In this document: piece after piece, positions 1 to 7,381 of the stretch | Position numbering within the stretch: position 1 is the stretch's first letter | How the letters are laid out: the number at the start of each line of letters is the position of its first letter | Source of the DNA: Rhodospirillales bacterium | Lineage (GTDB): Bacteria; Pseudomonadota; Alphaproteobacteria; Rhodospirillales; Casp-alpha2 | Reading direction: 5' to 3' | Length of the DNA stretch: 49,187 nt | NCBI GenBank assembly: GCA_023145215.1 | Contig: JAGLED010000012.1 | Location: forward strand, 1 to 49,187 | Made by a program: the position numbers and the translations under genes | The notes under the pieces: model-generated | Seen by the model: the letters and a program-made list of their open reading frames with translations, nothing else | The model's database searches: none | Told to the model about the DNA's origin: nothing

Positions 1-1
1 A

Positions 2-613
2 GGCTGGGTCATCACCGAGCAGATCATCATGTCGATGCTGACCGTCGCAGGCGGCGCGATCGAGCGCGAGATGAATTTCAAGGCGCGGGAAAGTTTCGAT
101 GGCTCGGCTTACTTTTTCGAGAGCGTCAGCGTCACGAACGGTGAGACCAAAGAATATTCAGGCAGTGCGCGACGCAAGAGCGACGGTTCCGCCGAAGCGG
201 AATTCGTGACCCCGCAGCCGTTCGAAATGCCGTTGCCGAAGGGTACGCAGTTTTACGTTTCGACCACCAAGTGGCTGCTCGACCTCGCCGAATCCGGAAA
301 GCGAACCGGTCAGGTCACGTCGTTCGACGGCACCGACGACGAAGGGCCGCAGAAAGTCACCGCCTTCATTCTGCCGGACACCATCGGCGGCGAGGGACTG
401 ACCGGCGACGCGAAGCTGCTCGACCGCAAGGCGTGGCAGGCGCGGTTGGCGTTCTTCAAGCTGGACGGTCAGGCGTCGAAGCCGGAATTCGAGATATCGC
501 TCCGGCTGCTCGACAACGGGATCATCACGCACTTCGAACTGATCTTCGACGATCTGATCGTCGATCAGATTTTGCAGGACGTTCTGCCGGCGAAGGACGA
601 GCGTTGCGGCTGA
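2..613 (+). CDS. EipB-like (DUF1849) periplasmic envelope-integrity protein, 3' part
   Basis: The gene runs in from the left edge, so the start and signal peptide are missing; the open frame continues from base 2 through the first internal Met at 29. The visible 203 residues resemble the C-terminal part of the DUF1849/EipB family, periplasmic beta-spiral proteins of Alphaproteobacteria needed for envelope integrity in Brucella. Supporting features are the alternating beta-strand pattern, the segment DGTDDEGPQKVTAFILPDT, and a cysteine three codons from the end (ERCG). In EipB a C-terminal cysteine forms a disulfide with an N-terminal one, which here would lie outside the window. The downstream gene is co-directional and encodes another exported protein. 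The assignment is by family resemblance only. Confidence 0.7.
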   Translation, partial: GWVITEQIIMSMLTVAGGAIEREMNFKARESFDGSAYFFESVSVTNGETKEYSGSARRKSDGSAEAEFVTPQPFEMPLPKGTQFYVSTTKWLLDLAESGKRTGQVTSFDGTDDEGPQKVTAFILPDTIGGEGLTGDAKLLDRKAWQARLAFFKLDGQASKPEFEISLRLLDNGIITHFELIFDDLIVDQILQDVLPAKDERCG

Positions 614-709
614 TCCAGCCGGTTAACCATATCGGCACATGATAGTTGTGCCAAATCATTGGAATCGTTAGTTTCTAAGAGGTATTCAGCGCCGGGGGAG
701 GCGTCGTCC

Positions 710-1486
710 ATGTTCGGTATTACAGCACGCGGCCGCTTCAATCGCGTAATTTGCATGTTGGCGCTGGTTGTTCTGGCGTTCTGCGCCGGACGCGTGCACG
801 CGGACGAACGCGGCTTCCTTGGCATGCAGGTGCAGGGCAATTCTCCGAAAATCGCCGCCGCCATGGGGATCGATACCGCCATCGGGGTGCTGGTGCGTGA
901 TATCAGCGTCGACGGGCCCGCGTCCAACGCCGGCATCGCGCGGGGCGACATCATCGTTTCCCTGCACGGGGTCACCCTCGATACCTTCGAACGTCTGGTT
1001 CAGGTTGCGGGTGAACTGAAAGCGGGCGACGAAATCGATGTCGTGGTGCTGCGTCTCGGCAAGAAAATCCGGCTGAAAATGTCGGTATCTGCATGGCCGG
1101 ACGGCTGGCAGATCGACAAGTCCTCTTTCGCGGCGCAGCCGGACCTGGGCCTCACCTTCGCGGCGTTGACCCCGAAACTGCGGGATCATCTGGGGATCAG
1201 ATGGGGCTCGGTCGGGATCGCGGTTTCCGTCTTCAACGAGATGTTCGCGGGCGTGACGCCGCTCAGGCGCGGCGACATCGTCACACAGATCAACCAGCAA
1301 CGCGTTTGGGAGCCGCAGCAGTTCCTCGACGCCTATGCCAAGGCGAAGAACGAGGGGCGGCCGTCCCTGTTGCTGCTGGTCGAGCGCCCGGACGGATTCA
1401 AGTACATCCTGCAGCCCATCGTACACCAGCCGATCGGTCAGCCGCTGCCGCCGGCCTTCAAGCTGCCGGGGCAGAAGGGCGGCTAG
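710..1486 (+). CDS. Exported protein with two PDZ domains
   Basis: A 258-residue protein with an N-terminal signal peptide (basic MFGITARGRFNR, hydrophobic stretch, VHA|DE cleavage-like site). Two PDZ-like modules follow: one at about residues 35-120 (GFLGMQVQG, then DGPASNAGIARGDIIVSLHG) and a second at about 135-235 (DLGLTFAALT, then PLRRGDIVTQINQQRV). PDZ repeats bind C-terminal peptides, often in HtrA/DegP proteases, but there is no protease domain here, so an adaptor or scaffold role in the periplasm is more likely. I chose the ATG at 710 because GGGGGAG lies nine bases upstream and the signal peptide starts there; an in-frame ATG at 659 would add a tail ahead of the signal peptide. The 3' end overlaps the convergent dsbA-like gene by four bases. 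Confidence 0.75.
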   Translation: MFGITARGRFNRVICMLALVVLAFCAGRVHADERGFLGMQVQGNSPKIAAAMGIDTAIGVLVRDISVDGPASNAGIARGDIIVSLHGVTLDTFERLVQVAGELKAGDEIDVVVLRLGKKIRLKMSVSAWPDGWQIDKSSFAAQPDLGLTFAALTPKLRDHLGIRWGSVGIAVSVFNEMFAGVTPLRRGDIVTQINQQRVWEPQQFLDAYAKAKNEGRPSLLLLVERPDGFKYILQPIVHQPIGQPLPPAFKLPGQKGG

Positions 1487-2241
1487 CTGCCGCGTGCATC
1501 CTTAATCAGGTTTTCGAGTGAATCGCGGTCGACAGCGCCCGGTACCAGGGTGTTGTTGATGACGAATGCCGGGGTGCCACGGATCCCCAACGTTTCCGCG
1601 AGCGCCATGTTGTGGCGCAGTTCCGTGTCGATGCGCGGGTCATCCATGTGCTTTTTGACTGCGGCCTTGTCGAGGCCCACCGATTCTGCAATCTCCAGCA
1701 CCCGTTCTTCGTTCATGCCGCCCTTGGCCTGCATCAGTGCATTGTGGAACGGCAGGTACTTGTCCTTGATGTTGAAATGGACCCCGAGCGCGGCACGCGC
1801 GGCCACCAGCGAGTCCGGTCCAAGGATCGGGAACTCCTTGTAAACCAGCTTTACGTTGCCGTCGTCCTTGACCGTTGAGGTGACCGTCCCATGCACCTTT
1901 TTGCAGTACCCGCAGCGGTAATCGAAGAATTCGACCAACGTCACGTTGCCGTCCGGATTGCCGGCGACAGGGGAGTACTTGGCGTTTTCCAGCTGTTCGC
2001 GCAGCTCGACCAGGCGCTTCTGCTGGGCCGCCTCTTCGGCGCGCGCTTCCGATTCCTGATGCTTGCGGACCGCGTCGAGGATGATCTGCGGGTTCTCCAT
2101 GATGTAGTCGTGGATCATCTTGTTGATCTCGGACTTTTCGGCGTCGGAGAGCGTGTCGTCGGCGGCCCGGGCGTGCGGTGCGGCGATCAGCGTCAGCGCA
2201 AGCGCGGCGCATGAAAGGGCGAGAGCAGGGCGTCGGAACAT
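1483..2241 (-). CDS. DsbA-family thiol:disulfide oxidoreductase (Com1-like)
   Basis: A 252-residue exported thioredoxin-fold protein. A signal peptide ends near HARA|ADD. A helical region at about residues 30-90, rich in Glu, Gln and Arg, precedes the catalytic domain; this matches the N-terminal dimerisation segment of the Com1/ScsC-type DsbA subfamily. The active site is CGYC at residues 110-113 in FFDYRCGYCKK, and the cis-proline loop is GTP at 222-224. Such proteins oxidise or isomerise disulfides in periplasmic proteins; the N-terminal extension hints at oligomerisation and possible isomerase activity, which I infer. It stands alone on the minus strand. Exported proteins with cysteines nearby, including the EipB-like one, are plausible clients. 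Confidence 0.88.
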   Translation of the reverse strand: MFRRPALALSCAALALTLIAAPHARAADDTLSDAEKSEINKMIHDYIMENPQIILDAVRKHQESEARAEEAAQQKRLVELREQLENAKYSPVAGNPDGNVTLVEFFDYRCGYCKKVHGTVTSTVKDDGNVKLVYKEFPILGPDSLVAARAALGVHFNIKDKYLPFHNALMQAKGGMNEERVLEIAESVGLDKAAVKKHMDDPRIDTELRHNMALAETLGIRGTPAFVINNTLVPGAVDRDSLENLIKDARGS

Positions 2242-2355
2242 ATCGTCATTTATCCTTGGTAAAAATAGGCCGTCAGCAGCGGATGATGGGCGAGGGGCGG
2301 CGTCAGGGCAAGGGAATGCGTCCTCATGACGCTCGGTTCACGCGCTTGTGACGTC

Positions 2356-3108
2356 TCAGCGCATCAGCCGGATTGCCGCCACGTTCATCATGGCCGGGCG
2401 TTTCGTGCCGTGCACGGCAATGCCGATGAAGCGGATATCCATGTTGGCCGGGTCGTCCTTGGGCCAGACCTGGCGGTGGATCAACGACAGGTCGACGGCG
2501 TCGACCCACCAGCGGTTACCTTGTTCGCCGCCGCCGCGCGCGACGTAGCGGGCACTTTCAGGATGTTCGCCATCGACCCTGGGGCCGATGACGGTGCCGC
2601 GCCCGAGGGCCGTTTCGTTCCATGCCATCTCGATGATCCGGGTGACCTTTCCGGCATCGCTGTTGCCGACCTGCCACCAATGGCGGGCGGGCTTCCCTTC
2701 GCGGTCGGCGAGGCCGACGATGATGCGGACCGGATGCGTGCCGTTGTTGGGGGGCTGCGTGTGCCAGGCCCACGTGAGGAACGGGGTCGCCAGCAACGAG
2801 GCCTGGGTGCGCCGGATCAGGGCGAACGGCGGGCCGTCGGCGCGGACGCTGAGGGCGCGGAACTTTTCAATCTGATGGATCGATAGCGCATTCGCCGGCA
2901 TGTCGCCGGAAATTTCCCAGCCCGGCGGCAGTTCCCCCTGGCTGACGGCTTCGATGAAATCCTGATCCGGACCGAGGACGCTGAGCGACCCGCCCAGCGG
3001 CGCCGCGTCGCGGGCCGGCGCACATCCGGCCAAAACGAGGGCGATGAAGGCGCAAAGCCACATGGCGGCAGGGCCGCGCGCAGCGATGCCCGTCCCGCGT
3101 TGGTCCAT
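2356..3108 (-). CDS. DUF3047-family lipoprotein
   Basis: A 250-residue protein that resembles the DUF3047 family of unknown function. The start at 3108 is fixed by a TAATG overlap with the stop of the upstream M48 protease gene and a GGAAAG ribosome site a few bases before it. The N-terminus has a short hydrophobic stretch ending in the lipobox LVLAGC, so it should be a lipoprotein; the residues after Cys (APA) do not suggest inner-membrane retention in the classical sense. The mature part looks like a beta-sandwich, with conserved-looking segments LTWAWHTQPPNN, RIIVGLADREGKPAR and NMDIRFIGIAVHGTK. DUF3047 proteins have a jelly-roll-like appearance, but no activity is known to me. Translational coupling to the BepA-like protease suggests a joint role in outer-membrane or periplasmic quality control. 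Confidence 0.75.
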   Translation of the reverse strand: MDQRGTGIAARGPAAMWLCAFIALVLAGCAPARDAAPLGGSLSVLGPDQDFIEAVSQGELPPGWEISGDMPANALSIHQIEKFRALSVRADGPPFALIRRTQASLLATPFLTWAWHTQPPNNGTHPVRIIVGLADREGKPARHWWQVGNSDAGKVTRIIEMAWNETALGRGTVIGPRVDGEHPESARYVARGGGEQGNRWWVDAVDLSLIHRQVWPKDDPANMDIRFIGIAVHGTKRPAMMNVAAIRLMR

Positions 3109-4478
3109 TATTCTTTCCGGTTTTTGAGCGCCAGCAGCATGTCCTCGGCCTGCAGCCACTCGGGTGATCCGCGCGGGAACATCTCGGCGGCGCGGCCGGC
3201 ATGGAAGCGGACTTCCTTCTCGTTGCCGCGCATCAGCGCTTCTTCGGCGAGGGCCAGCGAACTCCGGCCGACGTCGCCGAGTTTGCCGTAGGCGATTCCA
3301 AGCTGTCGCCATGCCATCGCCGAGGAATTGTCACGGGAAAGCCCGAACTTAAGGTGCTCGACGGCTTCCTCGAGGTTTTCCTTTGTCTGGGTCTCGATCA
3401 GGATGCGGGCGAGTTCGGTCCGGAGCAGCGGTTCTTCGGGAAGCTGTTCGACGGCCTTGCGGAAAGGTGGAATGGCCTCCTGGACATGCCCGCTCTCAAA
3501 CAGAACCTGGGCCTTGAGTTCCAGAAAGTAAGGATCGTCGGGTTGGTCCTGAAGCAGCGCGTCCAGTTCCGCGATCGCCTTTTTCGGTTCGGGCACCTGA
3601 GAATAGGCAAATGCGCGCGCATAGCGTGCCGGCACCGACGTGTCTTCGGGCGGATAGCGGCGCAACGTTATCGTCGGCGGCTCGAAATACCCCACCAGCT
3701 TCGCGCGGGCACGCTGGAAGGCGCGTTCCAGCGCCGGGTCGGTATCCTTTTCCGTGTAGGGCGAGCGCTTGTTGTGCGCGCGGATCGCCTCGATCCGGTC
3801 CTGGGAAAGCGGGTGAGTCCGCACATAAGGGTCCTGACTGGCGCCGGTCAGTAACTCCTGACCCTCAAGCACTTCCATGAATTCAAGAAGACCGCCTGCC
3901 GATTGTTTGGTTTCGTCGAGGATACTGAGGGCTGCCTGGTCAGCCGAGTTCTCCTGCGTGCGGGAGAACGACAGAAAGCTTCGGATGGCGCTGGACTGGC
4001 CGCCGGTGATCAACGCACCCGCGACATCGCCACGGCCCGACGCAATCCCCGCTGCAGCGCCGAGCACGGTCGCGATCAGTGCCGTCGCCGTGGTCGTCTG
4101 CTGCGCCTTGCCGAGGCGGCTCAGGTGTCCGCCGGCAATGTGACCGGTTTCGTGTGCGATCACGCCGATCACCTGCGACGCATTGTCCGCCGACATCAGC
4201 AGGCCAGTATTGATAAACAACCGTTGGCCGTCGGCGACGAATGCATTCAGGGTTTTGTCGTTGACCAGATGGATGCTGACGGACGAGGGTGTCAGTCCTG
4301 CTGCCTGGAACAGTGGCGTTGCCATTCTGCGGATGGTATCTTCGATTTCCGCGTCCCTGATGAGCGACAGACCCTGAGCCCGCGCTGGCATGACAACCGA
4401 CGCAGAAAGTAAGACGACAATGAAAATTCGAGTTAAGAAGCCTGTAATTCGCACGCGCTTCACCTTTAGAAACATCAT
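3108..4478 (-). CDS. M48-family zinc metalloprotease with TPR domain (BepA/YfgC-like)
   Basis: A 456-residue exported protease. A signal peptide ends near MPARA|QG (about residue 34). The zinc site is HETGH at 109-113 with the third ligand in ENSAD (E176, D180), the usual M48 pattern. The C-terminal half, about 270-450, is made of TPR-like helical repeats (for instance KAIAELDALLQDQPDDPYFL and ALGIAYGKLG-like pairs). E. coli BepA has this architecture; it sits in the periplasm, degrades stalled outer-membrane proteins and helps BAM and LptD assembly. The same role is likely here. Two adjacent Met codons (4478 and 4475) are possible starts; no strong ribosome site is seen. It is followed by an overlapping DUF3047 lipoprotein gene and lies head to head with the GGT-like gene, only about 31 bases apart. 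Confidence 0.9.
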   Translation of the reverse strand: MMFLKVKRVRITGFLTRIFIVVLLSASVVMPARAQGLSLIRDAEIEDTIRRMATPLFQAAGLTPSSVSIHLVNDKTLNAFVADGQRLFINTGLLMSADNASQVIGVIAHETGHIAGGHLSRLGKAQQTTTATALIATVLGAAAGIASGRGDVAGALITGGQSSAIRSFLSFSRTQENSADQAALSILDETKQSAGGLLEFMEVLEGQELLTGASQDPYVRTHPLSQDRIEAIRAHNKRSPYTEKDTDPALERAFQRARAKLVGYFEPPTITLRRYPPEDTSVPARYARAFAYSQVPEPKKAIAELDALLQDQPDDPYFLELKAQVLFESGHVQEAIPPFRKAVEQLPEEPLLRTELARILIETQTKENLEEAVEHLKFGLSRDNSSAMAWRQLGIAYGKLGDVGRSSLALAEEALMRGNEKEVRFHAGRAAEMFPRGSPEWLQAEDMLLALKNRKE

Positions 4479-4509
4479 TGAACGTAGTCAGGCTGTGGCG
4501 CAGCGTCAA

Positions 4510-6135
4510 ATGACGGTTCTGTCATTGCCGGTTTTGTGCCTCGTGCTGCTGCTGACGTCCTGCAGCATGCTGGAAGACGATCTCTCGAAGACCAGGAAAG
4601 GTACTATTGGTTACGTAGCGGGCGCGTTGGGGGTGATTTCGGTCGAAGAGCCGCAGGCCGCACTCGTCGCCCGCGACGTGTTGTCCGCCGGGGGAACTGC
4701 CGTTGATGCGGCGACCGCAGTCGGCTTTACGCTTGCGGTCACCATGCCCTCGTCGGCATCGCTCGGCGGTGGCGGTGTCTGTATCGCCCGCGATGCGCGT
4801 GGTGAAAAGCCGGTCGTCATCGATTTTCTGCCGCGCACACCGAAGCTGGCATCGCTCAACGTGGAACGGCCGAGCGCGGTCCCCGGCCTGCCGCGCGGGC
4901 TGTTTATGCTGCATTCAAGATTCGGCGAGCTGAAATGGGAACAGGTGCTCTCGCCGGCCGAGAATCTGGCCCGGTTCGGCTATAACGTGCCGCGCGCTTT
5001 CGCCACCGAGCTCTCGATGGTATCGGATATTCTGGTGCGCGATCCGGAAATGGCGCGCCTGTTCCGCCGCAAGGACGGCCGGGTGCTGGCGGAGGGCGAT
5101 TTCTTCGTCCAACCCAATCTGGCGGCTGTGCTTGGCCGGATGCGCGCCAAGGGGGTCGGCGACTTCTATCTGGGGAACGACGCGCATCAGTTCGTCGAAG
5201 CGGTGAAACAGGCGGGCGGTTCGCTCAGCGAAGACGATATGCGCGACTTCCGTCCGATACTGCGCGAGCCGCTGACGTTCCCATGGCAGAGCAATACGGA
5301 CTGGTTTTTCGCCGGCCCGCCCGCTGCGGGCGGTGCCGTTGCCGCCGAAATGCTGGGCATCCTGATGAACGACGACCGGTTCGAGGGCGCGTCCGGCACC
5401 GAGCGGGAACACCTGCTGGCGGAGGCTGCCAAGCGGGCGTTCGCCGCACGCATGCAGAACCTGCAGGCCGACGGCACCTACCGCGCGGATCCGCAGGCGT
5501 TGCTAAGCGAAGCCAATCTGGACGATATGGAAGGGTCGATCGGCGACAAAGCCACGCCGTTCTCCTCGCTGGTCAATTCTCCCGCCGAGTGGCCGGAAAC
5601 GCCGGCGGCGGTCAGCTATGCGATTATGGATCCGAAAGGCGGCGCCGTCGCATGCACGCTCACCATGAACAATCTTTTCGGGACCGGACGGCTGGCGCAG
5701 GGCTTCGGCATCGTCCTTGCCGCCGCGCCGGATACGCGGGGAAGGACCTTCACGCCGCTCGGTCCGGCGCTTTTGACGAGTGAGTTGCATAACCGCGCGT
5801 ATATGGCCGCCGCCGCATCGGGCGGGGTCACGGCGCCGACGGCATTGGTCAACGTATTGGCGCGTGCCGCGGCGGGACCGCAGTCCCTCAAAGAGGCAAT
5901 GCGGGCACCCCGAACCCACTACCAGGGCGTACCGGACAAGGTGTTCTTGGAATCCGATATGCCGGAGGATATGGTAGAGGACATGAAGAAAAGAGGTCAC
6001 GACATCGCGTTGACCAAATCGATTGGTCGCGTGACGGCGGTTTATTGTCCGACAGGTATTCCGCATCCGAGAGAAATTGAATGCCGAAGCGCGGCAGATC
6101 CGCGCGGCTATGGTATCGCACTCGGCGGAATTTGA
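4510..6135 (+). CDS. Gamma-glutamyltransferase-like lipoprotein, predicted catalytically dead
   Basis: A 541-residue protein with the fold of gamma-glutamyltranspeptidase (GGT): GGTAVDAATAVGFTLAVTMP near 61-80, SLGGGGVCIARD near 85, and the C-terminal MRAPRTHYQG. The ATG at 4510 gives a lipoprotein signal with lipobox LLTSC (Cys18); an in-frame GTG at 4495 and an ATG at 4390 are alternatives. Active GGTs cleave themselves before a threonine in a T-T-H-x-S-V-V-D motif. Here the aligned segment is A-V-S-Y-A-I-M-D (A367 onward), so the nucleophile, the next Thr and the His are all absent. The RExxAP substrate arginine also reads FLPRTP, and the GSPGGS oxyanion segment reads AASGGV. I therefore infer a pseudoenzyme that is neither processed nor active, perhaps a binding protein at the membrane. 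The downstream aminotransferase starts four bases after its stop. Confidence 0.8.
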   Translation: MTVLSLPVLCLVLLLTSCSMLEDDLSKTRKGTIGYVAGALGVISVEEPQAALVARDVLSAGGTAVDAATAVGFTLAVTMPSSASLGGGGVCIARDARGEKPVVIDFLPRTPKLASLNVERPSAVPGLPRGLFMLHSRFGELKWEQVLSPAENLARFGYNVPRAFATELSMVSDILVRDPEMARLFRRKDGRVLAEGDFFVQPNLAAVLGRMRAKGVGDFYLGNDAHQFVEAVKQAGGSLSEDDMRDFRPILREPLTFPWQSNTDWFFAGPPAAGGAVAAEMLGILMNDDRFEGASGTEREHLLAEAAKRAFAARMQNLQADGTYRADPQALLSEANLDDMEGSIGDKATPFSSLVNSPAEWPETPAAVSYAIMDPKGGAVACTLTMNNLFGTGRLAQGFGIVLAAAPDTRGRTFTPLGPALLTSELHNRAYMAAAASGGVTAPTALVNVLARAAAGPQSLKEAMRAPRTHYQGVPDKVFLESDMPEDMVEDMKKRGHDIALTKSIGRVTAVYCPTGIPHPREIECRSAADPRGYGIALGGI

Positions 6136-6139
6136 TCGG

Positions 6140-7297
6140 ATGACGCTGAAGGTTTCAAAACGCGGCCAGGTCGCGCCGTTCATCGTTATGGATGTCTTGC
6201 TTGCCGCCCACGACCTGGAGGCCGAGGGCGCGAGCATCATGCATATGGAGATCGGCCAGCCCGGCACCGGCGCGCCCAAAGGTGTTATCGAAGCCGCGAA
6301 GAAGGCGCTCGACACCAAGCAGTTGGGCTACACGGAATCGTTCGGTATCCCCGAACTCCGAAGCGCGATCCGCGATCATTACATCCGGACCTACGGGGTC
6401 TATGTGCCGCTGGAACGCATTGCCGTCACCACGGGCTCCAGCGGCGCGTTCGTTCTCAGTTTCATTGCCGCGTTCGAGGCGGGCGACAAGGTCGCGATGG
6501 CCTCGCCGGGGTACCCCGCGTATCGCAACATCCTGACTGCTCTGGATATCGAAGTCGTGGAAATTCCGGTCGGCCCGGATACCAACTTCCAGCCGTCACC
6601 CGAATTACTGGCCGCGTGCGGTGAAACGCTCGACGGCCTGATCGTCGCCAGCCCGTCAAACCCGGCCGGCACCATGATCGATCCGGCGGGACTGGAGGAT
6701 CTCTACGCCTATTGCGCCGAGCACGGCATTCGACTGATATCGGATGAGATCTATCATGGCATCACGTACGTCGACCCGGCCGAGACGATGCTCCGGTTCG
6801 GTGATGACGCGGTGATCATCAACAGCTTTTCGAAGTATTTTTCCATGACCGGCTGGCGGCTCGGCTGGATGGTGCTGCCGCCGGACCTGGTGGACGCCTG
6901 CGAACGCCTGGCGCCGAACCTGTTCATTTCAGCGCCGGCGGTGTCGCAGTATGCGGCTGTCGCGGTTTTCGACTGCGAGGACGAGTTGCAGGCAAACCTG
7001 GTGAAGTACCGCGAGAACCGCGAACTGTTGCTACGCGAACTTCCCAAAGCCGGGTTCAGTAAATTGGCGTCGGTGGACGGCGGCTTCTACATCTATGCCG
7101 ACGTGTCGGAACTGACCAACGACAGTGCGTCGTTTTGCGAGGCGATGTTGAAGGAAGCCGGTGTTGCGGCGACGCCGGGAACGGACTTCGACCCGCAACG
7201 CGGTCACCTGTTCGTCCGGTTTTCGTTCGCGCGCGATCCCGCCGATATGGCGGAAGCGGCCGAGCGCCTGATCAAGTGGCGTAACGGCAGCCTCTAG
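6140..7297 (+). CDS. PLP-dependent class I aminotransferase
   Basis: A 385-residue fold-type I aminotransferase of the AspC/AAT family. Visible motifs are YTESFGIPELR near 64, the PLP-contact N174 in SPSNPAG, D202/Y205 in SDEIYHG, the Schiff-base lysine K232 in NSFSKYFSMTGWR, R240, and a C-terminal arginine in LFVRFSFA that binds the substrate carboxylate. The exact amino donor (aspartate, aromatic or branched) cannot be read from the sequence. The start at 6140 is supported by GGCGGAA about ten bases upstream; the frame is open further up, but that part lies inside the GGT-like gene. It is four bases behind that gene and so probably cotranscribed. Confidence 0.88.
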   Translation: MTLKVSKRGQVAPFIVMDVLLAAHDLEAEGASIMHMEIGQPGTGAPKGVIEAAKKALDTKQLGYTESFGIPELRSAIRDHYIRTYGVYVPLERIAVTTGSSGAFVLSFIAAFEAGDKVAMASPGYPAYRNILTALDIEVVEIPVGPDTNFQPSPELLAACGETLDGLIVASPSNPAGTMIDPAGLEDLYAYCAEHGIRLISDEIYHGITYVDPAETMLRFGDDAVIINSFSKYFSMTGWRLGWMVLPPDLVDACERLAPNLFISAPAVSQYAAVAVFDCEDELQANLVKYRENRELLLRELPKAGFSKLASVDGGFYIYADVSELTNDSASFCEAMLKEAGVAATPGTDFDPQRGHLFVRFSFARDPADMAEAAERLIKWRNGSL

Positions 7298-7306
7298 ACG
7301 AAACAA

Positions 7307-7326
7307 GGGCGGCCCTAGAGCCGCCC
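7307..7326. terminator. Perfect hairpin between aminotransferase and rne (putative bidirectional terminator)
   Basis: GGGCGGC and GCCGCCC form a perfect 7-bp stem around the loop CCTAGA, 10 bases after the aminotransferase stop and 56 bases before the stop of the convergent rne gene. The plus-strand side is followed by AAGTTTCC and the minus-strand side by TTGTTTCG, so the U-tracts are weak. The position between convergent genes supports a termination role. Confidence 0.5.
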
Positions 7327-7381
7327 AAGTTTCCTCCCAGACATGGCCGCGGCCGGAGCCGCGGCGCATTCATCGTAATCT

